In this document: one piece after another, positions 17,958-26,997 of the stretch
Position numbering within the stretch: position 1 is the first letter of the stretch
Layout: each line of letters opens with the position of its first letter
From: Mixta calida
Lineage (GTDB): Bacteria; Pseudomonadota; Gammaproteobacteria; Enterobacterales; Enterobacteriaceae
Assembly (NCBI RefSeq): GCF_002953215.1
Contig: NZ_CP026378.1
Location: forward strand, 1,904,540-1,968,539
Reading direction: 5' to 3'
Length of the DNA stretch: 64,000 nucleotides
Notes under the pieces: model-generated
Databases searched by the model: none
Seen by the model: only the letters and a program-made list of their open reading frames with translations
What the model was told of the DNA's origin: nothing
Position numbers and translations under genes: made by a program

Positions 17958-18155
17958 ATGTTTTCGAAAAAAGATACGCGCGACAGCCTCGAATATGCGC
18001 AAGATCGCACCCGTGAAGCAGGTAGCGGTCTCTGCTGTGGAATGAACAACGCAACGCATCAGGCGTGTTCGTATGTGAGAAGTAACCCCTGGGCAGGCGT
18101 TGGCGCCGGCGCCGTAGTGGGATTTATCGTTGGTATGTTAATTAGCCGTAAATAA
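17958..18155 (+). CDS. DUF883 (YqjD/ElaB-like) membrane-anchored protein
   Basis: 65 aa from the ATG at 17958 with GGAGG 8 nt upstream, not the earlier in-frame ATG. The C-terminal block VRSNPWAGVGAGAVVGFIVG followed by MLISRK is the DUF883 glycine-zipper membrane anchor of YqjD/ElaB, inner-membrane proteins linked to ribosomes in stationary phase. The N-terminal soluble part is much shorter than usual (about 35 aa rather than 70) and contains a CC pair. It forms a pair with the next gene. Confidence 0.8.
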   Translation: MFSKKDTRDSLEYAQDRTREAGSGLCCGMNNATHQACSYVRSNPWAGVGAGAVVGFIVGMLISRK

Positions 18156-18168
18156 TAAGGAGCTACAG

Positions 18169-18417
18169 ATGGGAATTCTGTCATGGATCATTTTTGGTTT
18201 AATCGCCGGTATCATCGCTAAATGGATCATGCCTGGTAAAGATGGTGGTGGTTTCATTATCACGATTATCCTCGGCATTATCGGTGCGGTCGTCGGCGGC
18301 TGGATCAGTACGCTGTTCGGCTTTGGCAAAGTTGACGGCTTTAACTTCGGCAGCTTTGTGGTCGCGGTTATCGGCGCCATTGTGGTGCTGTTTATCTACC
18401 GTAAAGTGCGTCACTGA
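18169..18417 (+). CDS. GlsB/YeaQ/YmgE stress-response membrane protein
   Basis: 82 aa, AAGGAG site. Three hydrophobic helices and the family signature GLIAGIIAKWIMPGKDGGGF plus IILGIIGAVVGGWI identify the transglycosylase-associated/YeaQ family of small inner membrane proteins. It starts 13 bp after the DUF883 gene; both are of the general-stress type and likely co-transcribed, ending at the strong terminator at 18436. Confidence 0.92.
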   Translation: MGILSWIIFGLIAGIIAKWIMPGKDGGGFIITIILGIIGAVVGGWISTLFGFGKVDGFNFGSFVVAVIGAIVVLFIYRKVRH

Positions 18418-18435
18418 TTATCGCGCATAATAAAA

Positions 18436-18459
18436 AGGAGGCTTCGGGCCTCCTTTTTT
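18436..18459 (+). terminator. Rho-independent terminator after the YeaQ-family gene
   Basis: Stem AGGAGGC/GCCTCCT with a TTCGG loop and T6; it overlaps the end of the convergent HxlR gene. Confidence 0.9.
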
Positions 18460-18853
18460 ATGTGCGCCGTTCTGGTTTTTGCCGCTGCTGCTGAATAGCC
18501 GGAAAGCGATGTTCCAGCCAGTCGGTTAGCGCCAGCACATGCTCGCTCGCCTCGCGGCCCAGCGGGGTCAGGCGGTATTCCACATGCGGCGGCACCACGT
18601 CATACGCTTTTCTCACCAGCAGGCCATCCTCCTCCATATAACGCAGCGTCTGCGCCAGCATCCGTTCGCTGACGCCGCCGATGGCGCGGCGAATCTCGCT
18701 AAAGCGCAGCGTTTGATCGCGCAGCGCCAGCATCACCAGCATCGTCCAGCGGCTGGTAATGCGTTTCAGCAATTCGCGCGAAGGGCAGTCAGGATTCAGC
18801 AGCTCGCCGCGTAGCGGAGACGCGTCGGTAAAGGCTAAGTGATTTTTTTCCAT
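18458..18853 (-). CDS. qorR: HxlR-family repressor, QorR/YtfH-like
   Basis: 131 aa winged helix of the HxlR family: NPDCPSRELLKRITSRWTML, then FSEIRRAIGGVSERMLAQTL and the wing DVVPPHVEYRLTPLG. The early Cys (residue 23) is the position used as a redox sensor in YodB/QorR-type members. It is divergent from qorB as ytfH is from ytfG in E. coli, so it probably represses qorB and itself from the shared promoter. Confidence 0.88.
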   Translation of the reverse strand: MEKNHLAFTDASPLRGELLNPDCPSRELLKRITSRWTMLVMLALRDQTLRFSEIRRAIGGVSERMLAQTLRYMEEDGLLVRKAYDVVPPHVEYRLTPLGREASEHVLALTDWLEHRFPAIQQQRQKPERRT

Positions 18854-18865
18854 GCTAACATTCCT

Positions 18866-18877
18866 GTAAGTACTTAC
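18866..18877. promoter_or_regulatory. Probable operator, perfect palindrome in the qorR/qorB intergenic region
   Basis: GTAAGTACTTAC is a 12-bp perfect palindrome 12 bp from the qorR start and 64 bp from qorB, placed where a divergent autorepressor would bind. HxlR proteins favour such GTA-rich dyads. Confidence 0.65.
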
Positions 18878-18940
18878 TTTTAGAAAGTGTATCTTTTACG
18901 CTGCTTTTCTACCACCGTAGATTGAAAGGGAGAAAAGAAG

Positions 18941-19795
18941 ATGATTGCAATTACCGGCGCGACCGGCCAGCTTGGCCGTTTGACCATTGAAAGCCTGTTA
19001 AACGACGTCGCTGCTGAAAAGATCGTGGCGATAGTGCGTAACCCGGAGAGTGCGCGCGATCTGGCGGCCAAAGGCGTCACCGTGCGCCAGGCGGATTATA
19101 ACGACTCCGCTGCGCTGGAGCAGGCGCTGGCGGGCGTGGATCGCCTGCTGCTGATCTCCTCCAGCGAAGTGGGGCAGAGGGTGGCGCAGCATCAGGCGGT
19201 GATTGATGCGGCGAAGAAAAACGCTGTGCGCTTTGTCGCCTATACCAGCCTGCTGCACGCCGATCGTTCTCCGCTGGGTCTGGCGCAGGAACATTTGCAA
19301 ACCGAAGCCGCGCTGCGCGAGTCCGGTCTGGCGTTCGCGCTGCTGCGCAACGGCTGGTACACCGAAAACTATGCGGCCAGCATTCCCGCCGCGCTGAAAT
19401 TCAACGCCTTTACCGGTGCGGCGGCGGAAGGGCGCATCTCCTCTGCGGCGCGGCGCGATTATGCGCAGGCGGCGGCGGTAGTTATCTCGCAGGCGACGCC
19501 GCAGGAAAAGGTTTATGAACTGGCTGGCGACAGCAGCTACACGCTGGCGGAATTCGCGGCGGAGATCGCCAGTCAGAGCGGCGTGCCGGTCGCATGGCAT
19601 AATCTGCCGCAGCAGGCGTTTGCCGAACTGCTGATCGGCGCGGGACTGCCGCAGGGCCTGGCGGAGATGCTGGCCGATTCCGACGCGGGCGCGGCGCAGG
19701 GCGGCCTGTTTGACGAAAGCCGCACGCTGAGCCAGCTGATTGGTCGCCCCACAACGCCCTGGCAGGAAACTATCGCCGCCGCGCTGGGCGGCTGA
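18941..19795 (+). CDS. qorB: NAD(P)H:quinone oxidoreductase 2
   Basis: 284 aa NmrA-type atypical SDR. The N-terminus MIAITGATGQLGRLTIESL holds the NADP-binding GxxGxxG, and VRQADYNDSAALEQAL, LLLISSSEVGQR, YTSLLHADRSPLGL and LLRNGWYTENYAAS closely follow E. coli QorB/YtfG. The protein reduces quinones in the cytosol. Pairing with a divergent HxlR regulator confirms the assignment. Confidence 0.95.
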   Translation: MIAITGATGQLGRLTIESLLNDVAAEKIVAIVRNPESARDLAAKGVTVRQADYNDSAALEQALAGVDRLLLISSSEVGQRVAQHQAVIDAAKKNAVRFVAYTSLLHADRSPLGLAQEHLQTEAALRESGLAFALLRNGWYTENYAASIPAALKFNAFTGAAAEGRISSAARRDYAQAAAVVISQATPQEKVYELAGDSSYTLAEFAAEIASQSGVPVAWHNLPQQAFAELLIGAGLPQGLAEMLADSDAGAAQGGLFDESRTLSQLIGRPTTPWQETIAAALGG

Positions 19796-19815
19796 ACATA
19801 CCGGTAGCGTACTCA

Positions 19816-19845
19816 TAAAAAAGGAGGCGAATGCCTCCTTTATTA
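19816..19845 (+). terminator. Terminator of qorB, duplicated downstream
   Basis: Hairpin AAGGAGGCGAATGCCTCCTT with flanking A and T runs. A second copy of AAAGGAGGCGAATGCCTC lies at 19890-19907 just before the stop of the convergent TonB receptor gene, so the two genes seem to end in duplicated copies of one element. Confidence 0.85.
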
Positions 19846-19923
19846 TGCGACTCACGCGCGGGCTTTAGCTAAACAGATGGCCGCCAGATAAAGGAGGCGA
19901 ATGCCTCTCTTATCTTTAGCGCA

Positions 19924-22083
19924 TCAGAAATCGTAGCCCACGGTCGCCACAACCGAACGCTCTGCGCCCCAGTAGCAGTTGCCGGTGCCGTAACAGGCGG
20001 CGACATAATCGCGATCGGTCAGGTTATTGGCATTCACCTGCACCCAGGCGCCTTTCAGCTTGTTATTCCAGACGCCGAGGTCGGCGCGCACCGAGGCATC
20101 CAGCAGCGTTGTCGATGGCAGACGAGTGGTATTTTCATTATCCGCCCACTGTTTGCCGATATAGCGCACGCCTGCGCCGGCGCTAATGCCATAATCGAAC
20201 TTATAGTTGCCCCATAGCGAAGCGATCTGATTCGGCGTCACGTACGGCGTGTGTCCATCGTTGCCGTCAACGCTATCTTTCATGCGCACGCGCGTCACCG
20301 AATAGTTGGCGATGGTACTGAAGCGCGGCGTAATCTGATTACGCGCTTCCAGCTCCAGCCCGCGTGAATGCACCTTACCGGCAGGCTCATAATAAGAGGT
20401 ATTCACAATACGGTTGCCGACATCTTTCTGCGTCAGATCGTAAACCGCGATGGAGTACATATCGGCGGTGCCGGTCGGCTGATACTTCACGCCTGCCTCA
20501 TATTGTTCGGCGGTGGTCGGCTTCAGCAGATCGCCGTTCGCGTCCGGCAGGCTCGAAGGGGTGACTGCCTGGCTGTAGCTAACGTAAGGCGACACGCCGT
20601 TATCGAAGGCGTAGAGCAGCGAGGCGCGACCGCTGATATGGTCATCGGAGCGACGGCGGCTGGTGTCGGTGGTGTCGTTGGTGCTTTTCGCCACCAGGCG
20701 ATCGTAGCGGCCCGACAGGGTCATATGCCACTTATTCCACGCCATTTCATCCTGTAAATAGACGCCCGTCTGGTGGTAGCGGCGCGTTTGTTCATAAGCG
20801 TAAAGGCCGGCGATGCGGTCCGCGTCAGGGTTTGCAGGATCCCATGCCCGCTGCCAGAAGCGCGAGCCGCCTTCGCCAGTGCGGGCGTTCAGCGGATCGA
20901 CATAAGCGCTGGCGTCCCACAGGCTGTCGCGATACTGATGGTAATCCGCGCCCAGCACCAGCGTATGTTCCACTTCGCCGGTGGTGAAATCAGCTTCCAG
21001 TTGGTTATCGATAGCAAAGGCGTCCAGCGAAGAACGCTCGCCGGAGTAGTAGCGATCCAGCAGGTCGCTATCGCCGCGCCAGCCAATCTGATAAACCTGA
21101 TCCAGATCGACGTTGGAATGGGTATAGCTGGCGTTGGAGCGGAAAGCCCAGGTGTCGTTAAAACGATGTGAGAACTGGTAGCTGTAAATCTGTTCGCGGC
21201 GCTTGAACTGGTCGATGGCGCTTTCACCGTCATAGAAACCGTTGCTGAGCTTTTGGCCATTGTGCGCCGTGATGCTGCCTTCGCCCGGCACCGAGCCGTG
21301 ATAGCCGCCGGACGGATCTTTTTGCAGATACGCTTTCAGCAACAGCGAGGTGTCGCTGTCAGGCTGCCAGAGCAGGGAAGGCGAAATCGCGTAACGTTCT
21401 TCACGCGTGTGATCGTACTGGGTATCGCTGTGGCGGGTGATGCCGGTAAGACGAAACGCCCACTGTTCGTTTATTGCGTTGGTGTAGTCGAAGGCGGCGC
21501 CGGTGGTGTTGTTATTGCCCGCCATCAGACGGAAATGGCCTTCCTGCTGAAACTGCGGCCGTTTCGAGGTCATCATCACCAGGCCGCCGGGCACCGTCTG
21601 ACCATACAGAGCGGAAGAGGGGCCTTTAATCACGTCGATACGCTCAAGGAACCAGGGATCGACCTGCAACGCATTATAACTGCCGCCGTCAGTCATCAGA
21701 CGCAGACCGTCGAGGAACGTATTATCAACGTCGCCGCCGTGGAAGCCGCGCAGCGAAACCGTGTCGTAGCGTGTGGCCGCGCCGGCGAAGTTGGTAAAGA
21801 CGCCGGAGCTGTAGTTCAGCGCCTGGTTAACATCCATCGCGCCCTGATCTTCGATCTGCTGCCGCGTCACCACCGAAACGGACTGGCCGGTGGTAATCAA
21901 CGGTCGATCGGTTTTTGTCGCGCCGGCGCTGGTTTTGGCGGTATAGCCAGAGGTCGGCGAATCGGCGGTTTCGGCTGGCTGCGCGGTGACCACCAGCGTA
22001 TCGGCGGCAATAACGAAACCCGGTACGGCAAGCGCCAGCGAGCAGAGCAGCGCGGAACGTTTCAGGTTGAAAGGCATTCCCAT
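19924..22083 (-). CDS. TonB-dependent siderophore receptor (FhuA/FoxA-type)
   Basis: 719 aa from the ATG at 22083 (AAGGG upstream), not the longer open frame. Signal peptide, TonB box near DTLVVTA, plug domain with TGQSVSVVTRQQIEDQGA, FLDGLRLM and RIDVIKGPSSALYGQTVPGG, then a 22-strand barrel ending in the aromatic TVGYDF. The overall pattern is that of ferrichrome/hydroxamate-type receptors, but ligand cannot be fixed from sequence. A Fur box lies about 95 bp upstream. No ABC transporter or siderophore gene is adjacent. Confidence 0.92.
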   Translation of the reverse strand: MGMPFNLKRSALLCSLALAVPGFVIAADTLVVTAQPAETADSPTSGYTAKTSAGATKTDRPLITTGQSVSVVTRQQIEDQGAMDVNQALNYSSGVFTNFAGAATRYDTVSLRGFHGGDVDNTFLDGLRLMTDGGSYNALQVDPWFLERIDVIKGPSSALYGQTVPGGLVMMTSKRPQFQQEGHFRLMAGNNNTTGAAFDYTNAINEQWAFRLTGITRHSDTQYDHTREERYAISPSLLWQPDSDTSLLLKAYLQKDPSGGYHGSVPGEGSITAHNGQKLSNGFYDGESAIDQFKRREQIYSYQFSHRFNDTWAFRSNASYTHSNVDLDQVYQIGWRGDSDLLDRYYSGERSSLDAFAIDNQLEADFTTGEVEHTLVLGADYHQYRDSLWDASAYVDPLNARTGEGGSRFWQRAWDPANPDADRIAGLYAYEQTRRYHQTGVYLQDEMAWNKWHMTLSGRYDRLVAKSTNDTTDTSRRRSDDHISGRASLLYAFDNGVSPYVSYSQAVTPSSLPDANGDLLKPTTAEQYEAGVKYQPTGTADMYSIAVYDLTQKDVGNRIVNTSYYEPAGKVHSRGLELEARNQITPRFSTIANYSVTRVRMKDSVDGNDGHTPYVTPNQIASLWGNYKFDYGISAGAGVRYIGKQWADNENTTRLPSTTLLDASVRADLGVWNNKLKGAWVQVNANNLTDRDYVAACYGTGNCYWGAERSVVATVGYDF

Positions 22084-22176
22084 CTTATATCCCTTAAACA
22101 GAGCGAAAAGGCCGCTTCGGCGACAGCACGCGGCCGGAAAAGGTAAATGAGAGGTTAATCTCATGTAATTGCGAAA

Positions 22177-22195
22177 ACTAATGAGAATTATTATC
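22177..22195 (-). promoter_or_regulatory. Fur box upstream of the TonB receptor
   Basis: ACTAATGAGAATTATTATC matches 15 of 19 positions of the Fur consensus dyad. It predicts iron repression of the receptor. Confidence 0.8.
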
Positions 22196-22312
22196 TTTCT
22201 CTCTTGATGATTCAAGATGTAATTTATCCGATTATTTCCAGATAAATGGTGTGGTTTCAGAGGATTAAGACGGGGGAAAGCCAGCCTGGCCACGTCGCCA
22301 GGCTGTTATTCA

Positions 22313-23971
22313 TTACTGCGCTTTCTTCAAATCACCGACGTTATTACAGGTCACGCCTTTCGGACAGTACATATCCATCAGCTTCAGGGTGACGCCGTTG
22401 GTCCAGCCGAAGCCATCCTGTAACGGATATTCGCCGCCGCCGCCGCCGCCCAGATTGCCTTCAACCACATATTTTTCCACCAGCTTATGCTCGCGGTCAT
22501 AGGTAGCCTGCACGTTATCCAGGAAGCGGATGCCGATCTCTTTCGCCAGCGTCTGCTTGCCGTAGTTGTTCAGCCCTTCGACCGCCACCCACTGCAACGG
22601 CGCCCAGCCGTTCGGCGCATCCCACTGCTGGCCGTTATGCACGGTGGTGGTCACCAGACCGCCCGCTTTCAGCAGCTGTTTTTCCACCGCATCGGCGGTT
22701 TTCGCCGCGCGATCGTCGGTTGCCGCCTTCATATAGAGCGGGAAGAGGGCGGCTGCCGTCAGCTGCGTGCGTACGCTGTTGCGTTTCCAGTCATAATCCG
22801 CATACCAGCCGCCTTTTTCATTCCACAGATAACGGTTGATCGCTGCCTGACGTTTCTTCGCCAGCGCTTCGTAGCGTTGGCTCTCTTCATCATTGAGCGC
22901 CACCTTGCTGGCGTGCGCCAGGGTTTTCTCCAGATGGAACAGCAGGGCGTTCAGATCCACCGGTACGATTTCCGTGGTACGGATCGTAGAGAGATTTTTC
23001 GGATCGTCGAACCAACGTGAACTGAAGTCCCAGCCGGACGCTGCGCCGGAGCGCAGGTCGCGATAAAGATCCGCTTTATTGCGCTGGGTCGCTTTTTCCG
23101 CCGTGGCGATATCATCCATATAAGATTCGGTGCGCGGTACGTCGCGCGCATCCCAGTAGCGGTTCAGCACCGTGCCATCTTTCAGCTTAACGACGCGCTT
23201 GCTGGCGCTGCCGGATGCGACACTTTGCGCATCCGCCATCCAGTATTTGTACTCTTTTTGCAACTGCGGCAGGTATTTGCTGTAGACGCTCTCTCCCTCA
23301 TGCTGGGCCAGCAAATTGACCATCAGGCTGAAGAAGGGCGGCTGCGAACGGCTGAGGTAATAGCTGCGGTTGCCGTTGGGGATATGCCCGTAGACGTCCA
23401 GCTCGTGAGCAAAGTTATCCACCATATCCCGCACGCGATCCCAGTGGCCGCTTTCCGCCAGTCCCAGCATCGTGAAGTAACTGTCCCAGTAATAGACTTC
23501 ACGGAAGCGGCCGCCTGGCACCACGTAGGGTTTCGGCAGCGGCAGCAGCGAATCGTACTGGTTTACCTTATCGGTAGTGCGAGTCAGCACCGGCCACAGG
23601 CCATCGATATGCTCGCGCAGGCTCTGATTAGCGGGCGGCACGTAAGCTTCGCCTTTGGCGGGCAGGGTGAAATTACTGTCGACAAAACGGCGCAAATCAA
23701 AATTGCGCTGATTTTTCTGCATCTGCCAGTCGGCAAGAATCGATGCCGGATTAAATTTCGGCACCGCATCCGCAAAGGTTTTCTGATCCGGGAAGAACTT
23801 AGCCGACTGCACCGCATGATAAAGCGGCCCAAGGCGTACATCCGGCGGCTGCGGCGCGTGCTGCTCTTCCGCTGCTTGTACATAAAACGATCCCGTTGTC
23901 AGCGCGCCGGCGATCAGCATCGGCAGTACCAGTGCGCCTTTCCATTGAGTGGTTGCGGCCTTTTTCGTCAT
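22313..23971 (-). CDS. treA: Periplasmic alpha,alpha-trehalase
   Basis: 552 aa from the ATG at 23971 with AGGAG 7 nt upstream. A signal peptide (cleavage near FYVQAAEE) precedes a GH37 catalytic domain carrying both signatures: [15 protein letters not shown] and [12 protein letters not shown], with the Gly-run [20 protein letters not shown] near the C-terminus. It hydrolyses trehalose to glucose in the periplasm, allowing growth on trehalose at high osmolarity. It is a single gene; the 280 bp upstream to the IS1 edge hold no other gene. Confidence 0.96.
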   Translation of the reverse strand: MTKKAATTQWKGALVLPMLIAGALTTGSFYVQAAEEQHAPQPPDVRLGPLYHAVQSAKFFPDQKTFADAVPKFNPASILADWQMQKNQRNFDLRRFVDSNFTLPAKGEAYVPPANQSLREHIDGLWPVLTRTTDKVNQYDSLLPLPKPYVVPGGRFREVYYWDSYFTMLGLAESGHWDRVRDMVDNFAHELDVYGHIPNGNRSYYLSRSQPPFFSLMVNLLAQHEGESVYSKYLPQLQKEYKYWMADAQSVASGSASKRVVKLKDGTVLNRYWDARDVPRTESYMDDIATAEKATQRNKADLYRDLRSGAASGWDFSSRWFDDPKNLSTIRTTEIVPVDLNALLFHLEKTLAHASKVALNDEESQRYEALAKKRQAAINRYLWNEKGGWYADYDWKRNSVRTQLTAAALFPLYMKAATDDRAAKTADAVEKQLLKAGGLVTTTVHNGQQWDAPNGWAPLQWVAVEGLNNYGKQTLAKEIGIRFLDNVQATYDREHKLVEKYVVEGNLGGGGGGEYPLQDGFGWTNGVTLKLMDMYCPKGVTCNNVGDLKKAQ

Positions 23972-24305
23972 CAGTATTCTCCTTGTCCAGACCAGACATA
24001 GCCTGTAAGTGTTTGACCCTTCAAAAAACATTAGACGAATTTTAATAGTTTGCTTGTAGTCAGGGTGGGAAATGTGAGTTGGATTAGGGTTTATACCTGA
24101 ACTTTTGTCCAGGTCTTGCTTTCATGCCATTCTGCTTACCCCACAGAAGCTACGTCCTGGAAAGTTTCCGCCTTTCGTCAATAAATCGCGGAGCGTCTTA
24201 AACGGCAATGTTTATCCGCTTTAAACAAAAAGTATTCAATAAAGGATGAAGGTGATGCTGCCAACTTACTGATTTAGTGTATGATGGTGTTTTTGAGGTG
24301 CTCCA

Positions 24306-24581
24306 GTGGCTTCTGTTTCTATCACCTGTCCCTCCTGTTCAGCTACTGACGGGGTGGTGCGTAACGGCAAAAGCACTGCCGGACATCAGCGCTATCTCTG
24401 CTCTCACTGCCGTAAAACATGGCAACTGCAGTTCACTTACACCGCTTCTCAACCCGGTACGCACCAGAAAATCATTGATATGGCCATGAATGGCGTTGGA
24501 TGCCGGGCAACCGCCCGCATTATGGGCGTTGGCCTCAACACGATTTTACGTCACTTAAAAAACTCAGGCCGCAGTCGGTAA
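24306..24581 (+). CDS. insA: IS1 protein InsA
   Basis: 91 aa. It has the zinc-finger-like CPSC...CSHC motif at the N-terminus and a helix-turn-helix ([22 protein letters not shown]). InsA binds the IS ends and represses transposition. It overlaps insB; an A6C slip site near 24557-24563 allows the -1 frameshift that makes the InsAB' transposase. Confidence 0.97.
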   Translation: MASVSITCPSCSATDGVVRNGKSTAGHQRYLCSHCRKTWQLQFTYTASQPGTHQKIIDMAMNGVGCRATARIMGVGLNTILRHLKNSGRSR

Positions 24582-25003
24582 CCTCGCGCATACAGCCGGG
24601 CAGTGACGTCATCGTCTGCGCGGAAATGGACGAACAGTGGGGCTACGTCGGGGCTAAATCGCGCCAGCGCTGGCTGTTTTACGCGTATGACAGGCTCCGG
24701 AAGACGGTTGTTGCGCACGTATTCGGTGAACGCACTATGGCGACGCTGGGTCGTCTTATGAGCCTGCTGTCACCCTTTGACGTGGTGATATGGATGACGG
24801 ATGGCTGGCCGCTGTATGAATCCCGCCTGAAGGGAAAGCTGCACGTAATCAGCAAGCGATATACGCAGCGAATTGAGCGGCATAACCTGAATCTGAGGCA
24901 GCACCTGGCACGGCTGGGACGGAAGTCGCTGTCGTTCTCAAAATCGGTGGAGCTGCATGACAAAGTCATCGGGCATTATCTGAACATAAAACACTATCAA
25001 TAA
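24500..25003 (+). CDS. insB: IS1 InsB (transposase part, expressed as InsAB' by frameshift)
   Basis: 167 aa open frame; the catalytic part starts after the slip site. It contains the DDE residues in [24 protein letters not shown] and the C-terminal [20 protein letters not shown] block. It is intact, so the element should be active. Confidence 0.97.
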   Translation: MPGNRPHYGRWPQHDFTSLKKLRPQSVTSRIQPGSDVIVCAEMDEQWGYVGAKSRQRWLFYAYDRLRKTVVAHVFGERTMATLGRLMSLLSPFDVVIWMTDGWPLYESRLKGKLHVISKRYTQRIERHNLNLRQHLARLGRKSLSFSKSVELHDKVIGHYLNIKHYQ

Positions 25004-25063
25004 GTTGGAGTCATTACCCGGCGGGGGTTCTCATTACCCCCCTCGTGGGTGCTGTATGCATAC

Positions 25064-25090
25064 AAAAAAGCCTGAACGTTCGCTCAGGCT
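25064..25090 (-). terminator. Terminator of tRNA-Ser
   Basis: On the minus strand AGCCTGAGCGAACGTTCAGGCT followed by six T, 15 bp after the tRNA 3' end. Confidence 0.9.
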
Positions 25091-25104
25091 TTCTCGTGAA
25101 ATAA

Positions 25105-25191
25105 TGGCGGTGAGGGGGGATTCGAACCCCCGATACGTTGCCGTATACACACTTTCCAGGCGTGCTCCTTCAGCCACTCGGACACCTCACC
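25105..25191 (-). tRNA. tRNA-Ser(GGA), one base short
   Basis: The cloverleaf on the minus strand starts GGTGAGGTGTCCGAGTGGCT, has the anticodon loop CTGGAAAG (anticodon GGA), a long class II variable arm and encoded CCA. It is nearly identical to E. coli serW/serX but 87 rather than 88 nt: the C run closing the T stem and acceptor stem has six C where seven are needed (5 T-stem plus 2 acceptor). Either an essential stem has lost a base or the run was under-called. Confidence 0.95.
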
Positions 25192-25423
25192 ATATTGTCG
25201 TCAACAGGCACACTGCTGACGGGCGCTAATGTAGGGGCTTTACGTCGTCGCGTCAATCAACTTTCTTCGTTAAATGATGCGTTTAGTCAGTTTTAAACCA
25301 CTTCGCCGTGAAAATAACCGAAAAGCAGGCAGAAAATGGTAGAAGCCCGAAATCAGACTGCATAACCCCCGTAAAAGATGCATACTAATGCGCTCTAAAT
25401 GCTTAAAAATCACTGAGGTCAGC

Positions 25424-26893
25424 TTGAACAACGTATCGAAAGCGCAACCGCAGGGGAGTCCGGCCGGAGCCGGAGCGCTGTTTTTTATTCAAATCTTCGC
25501 AACGCTCGGCTTCGCCGTGCTCTATTCCACGCTGGTGCTCTACGCCACTAAACGGCTGGGCTTCAGCGAGGCGCAGGCGAACGCCACCATGGGCGTGTTC
25601 GGCGCCTTCAACTATGGCCTGCATCTGTTCGGCGGTTATTTGGGCGGACGCTTCCTCAGCAACCGCAACCTGTTCGTATTGGGTATGGTATTGCAGGTGG
25701 CAGGCTGCTGGGTGCTGTCGGGAGAAAGCGCGCAGGGGCTTTACTGGGGGCTGGCGATGTTCCTTACCGGCAGCGGCCTCAACGTCACCTGCATCAATAT
25801 GATGCTGACGCAGCGCTTCGCGCCGGATGACCAGCGCCGTGAAAGCGCCTTCCTCTGGAACTACGCCGGGATGAACCTGGGCTTCTTTATCGGCTTTACC
25901 GGCGCGGGCTACTTCCAGCTGGGCGAGCATTATCAGGCGCTGTTCCTGTTCGCCACCGTTGGCAATGCGCTGGCGATTATCATTAGCCTGCTGCGCTGGA
26001 AAATTCTGGCGGATATCGATACGCCGCTACTGCATGCGAATCCGCGCCAGTTCCGCTTGCGGATGCTGGTCGGGCTGGCGGTACTGGTGATCCTGGTGCC
26101 GGTTATCCGCGTGATGCTGACTCACGCCGATTTCACCGGCTCCTTCGTGATTGGCCTGGGGGGTCTGATCTTTCTGCTGCTGTGCGTCACCACGCTGCGC
26201 CATCGCCCGCGCGACGAGCAGCGCCGCATGACCGCGTATCTGCTGCTGGCGCTCGGCTCGCTGGTCTTCTGGATGCTCTATCAACTGGCGCCGATGGGGC
26301 TGATGCTGTTTGTCGAACATAATATCAACCTCAACGTCTGGGGCATGCGCGTGGCGCCGCAGTGGGTGCAGAATATCAACACGCTGGTGATCGTTATCGG
26401 CGGGCCGCTGCTGGCCGTGGCCTTTAACCGTCTGCGTCAGCGCGGCTGGCGCATCGATATTCCGCTGCAGTTCGCCAGCTCGCTGTTCTGCATCGGGCTG
26501 GGAATGCTGGTACTGCCGCTCGGCATTATGCTGGCAGGCGGCGACGGCATGGTGGCGTTTAAATGGATCTTCTTCAGCTACCTGCTGCAAAGCATTGGCG
26601 AGCTGCTGATTTCGCCGATCGGCTACGCGATGATCGGCAAGCTGGCGCCGACCCGCTATCAGGGCATCATGATGGGCTGCTGGATGATGGTGACCGGCGT
26701 AGCGTCAGTGCTGGCGGGCTACGTCTCGGCGCTGATGCCGGAAAACAGCGGCAGCAGCGCCGTGCTGACCAACCCTGGCTACAGCCACATCTTTAGTCTG
26801 TTGGGCTGGGGCGCCGCCGCCGTCGGCCTGGTGATGCTCTGCCTGATGCCGCTGCTGCGCAGACTGATCCAGCCTGTCGCGCCGTCGGCATAA
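25424..26893 (+). CDS. POT/PTR2-family transporter, atypical
   Basis: 489 aa from a TTG at 25424 behind GAGGT; the ATG 12 codons earlier has no ribosome site. About 12-14 membrane helices. The late POT signature is clear (FFSYLLQSIGELLISPIGYA, with the conserved Glu). However helix 1 reads IQIFATLGFAVLYSTLVLYA where classical POT proteins carry the proton-coupling ExxERFxYY, so the usual symport residues are missing. It probably exports or imports an unknown small solute. A strong terminator follows. Confidence 0.85.
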   Translation: MNNVSKAQPQGSPAGAGALFFIQIFATLGFAVLYSTLVLYATKRLGFSEAQANATMGVFGAFNYGLHLFGGYLGGRFLSNRNLFVLGMVLQVAGCWVLSGESAQGLYWGLAMFLTGSGLNVTCINMMLTQRFAPDDQRRESAFLWNYAGMNLGFFIGFTGAGYFQLGEHYQALFLFATVGNALAIIISLLRWKILADIDTPLLHANPRQFRLRMLVGLAVLVILVPVIRVMLTHADFTGSFVIGLGGLIFLLLCVTTLRHRPRDEQRRMTAYLLLALGSLVFWMLYQLAPMGLMLFVEHNINLNVWGMRVAPQWVQNINTLVIVIGGPLLAVAFNRLRQRGWRIDIPLQFASSLFCIGLGMLVLPLGIMLAGGDGMVAFKWIFFSYLLQSIGELLISPIGYAMIGKLAPTRYQGIMMGCWMMVTGVASVLAGYVSALMPENSGSSAVLTNPGYSHIFSLLGWGAAAVGLVMLCLMPLLRRLIQPVAPSA

Positions 26894-26900
26894 CCGCCAC

Positions 26901-26938
26901 CGGGCTTGCGTCGCCCGACGCAAGCCCGATCATTTTTT
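26901..26938 (+). terminator. Strong terminator after the POT gene
   Basis: Perfect 13-bp stem CGGGCTTGCGTCG/CGACGCAAGCCCG with a 2-base loop, then ATTTTTT. Confidence 0.9.
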
Positions 26939-26997
26939 ACTTGCCAGCGCCTCCGTTTTCCCTGAGCCTTGGGGAAAAATAACGATAAGGAGGCATT

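Larger units (their letters stand above)
24251..25018 (+). mobile_element. Insertion sequence IS1, complete (768 bp)
   Basis: Left end begins GGTGATGCTGCCAACTTACT and the right end closes TAAGTTGGAGTCATTACC; the length is exactly the 768 bp of IS1. Both insA and insB are intact. The 9-bp flanks (AAGGATGAA on the left, CGGCGGGGG on the right) differ, so no target duplication is present. Confidence 0.97.

Noticed and set aside
24251..25018. Part of a composite transposon
   Set aside because: Only one IS1 copy is present in the window.
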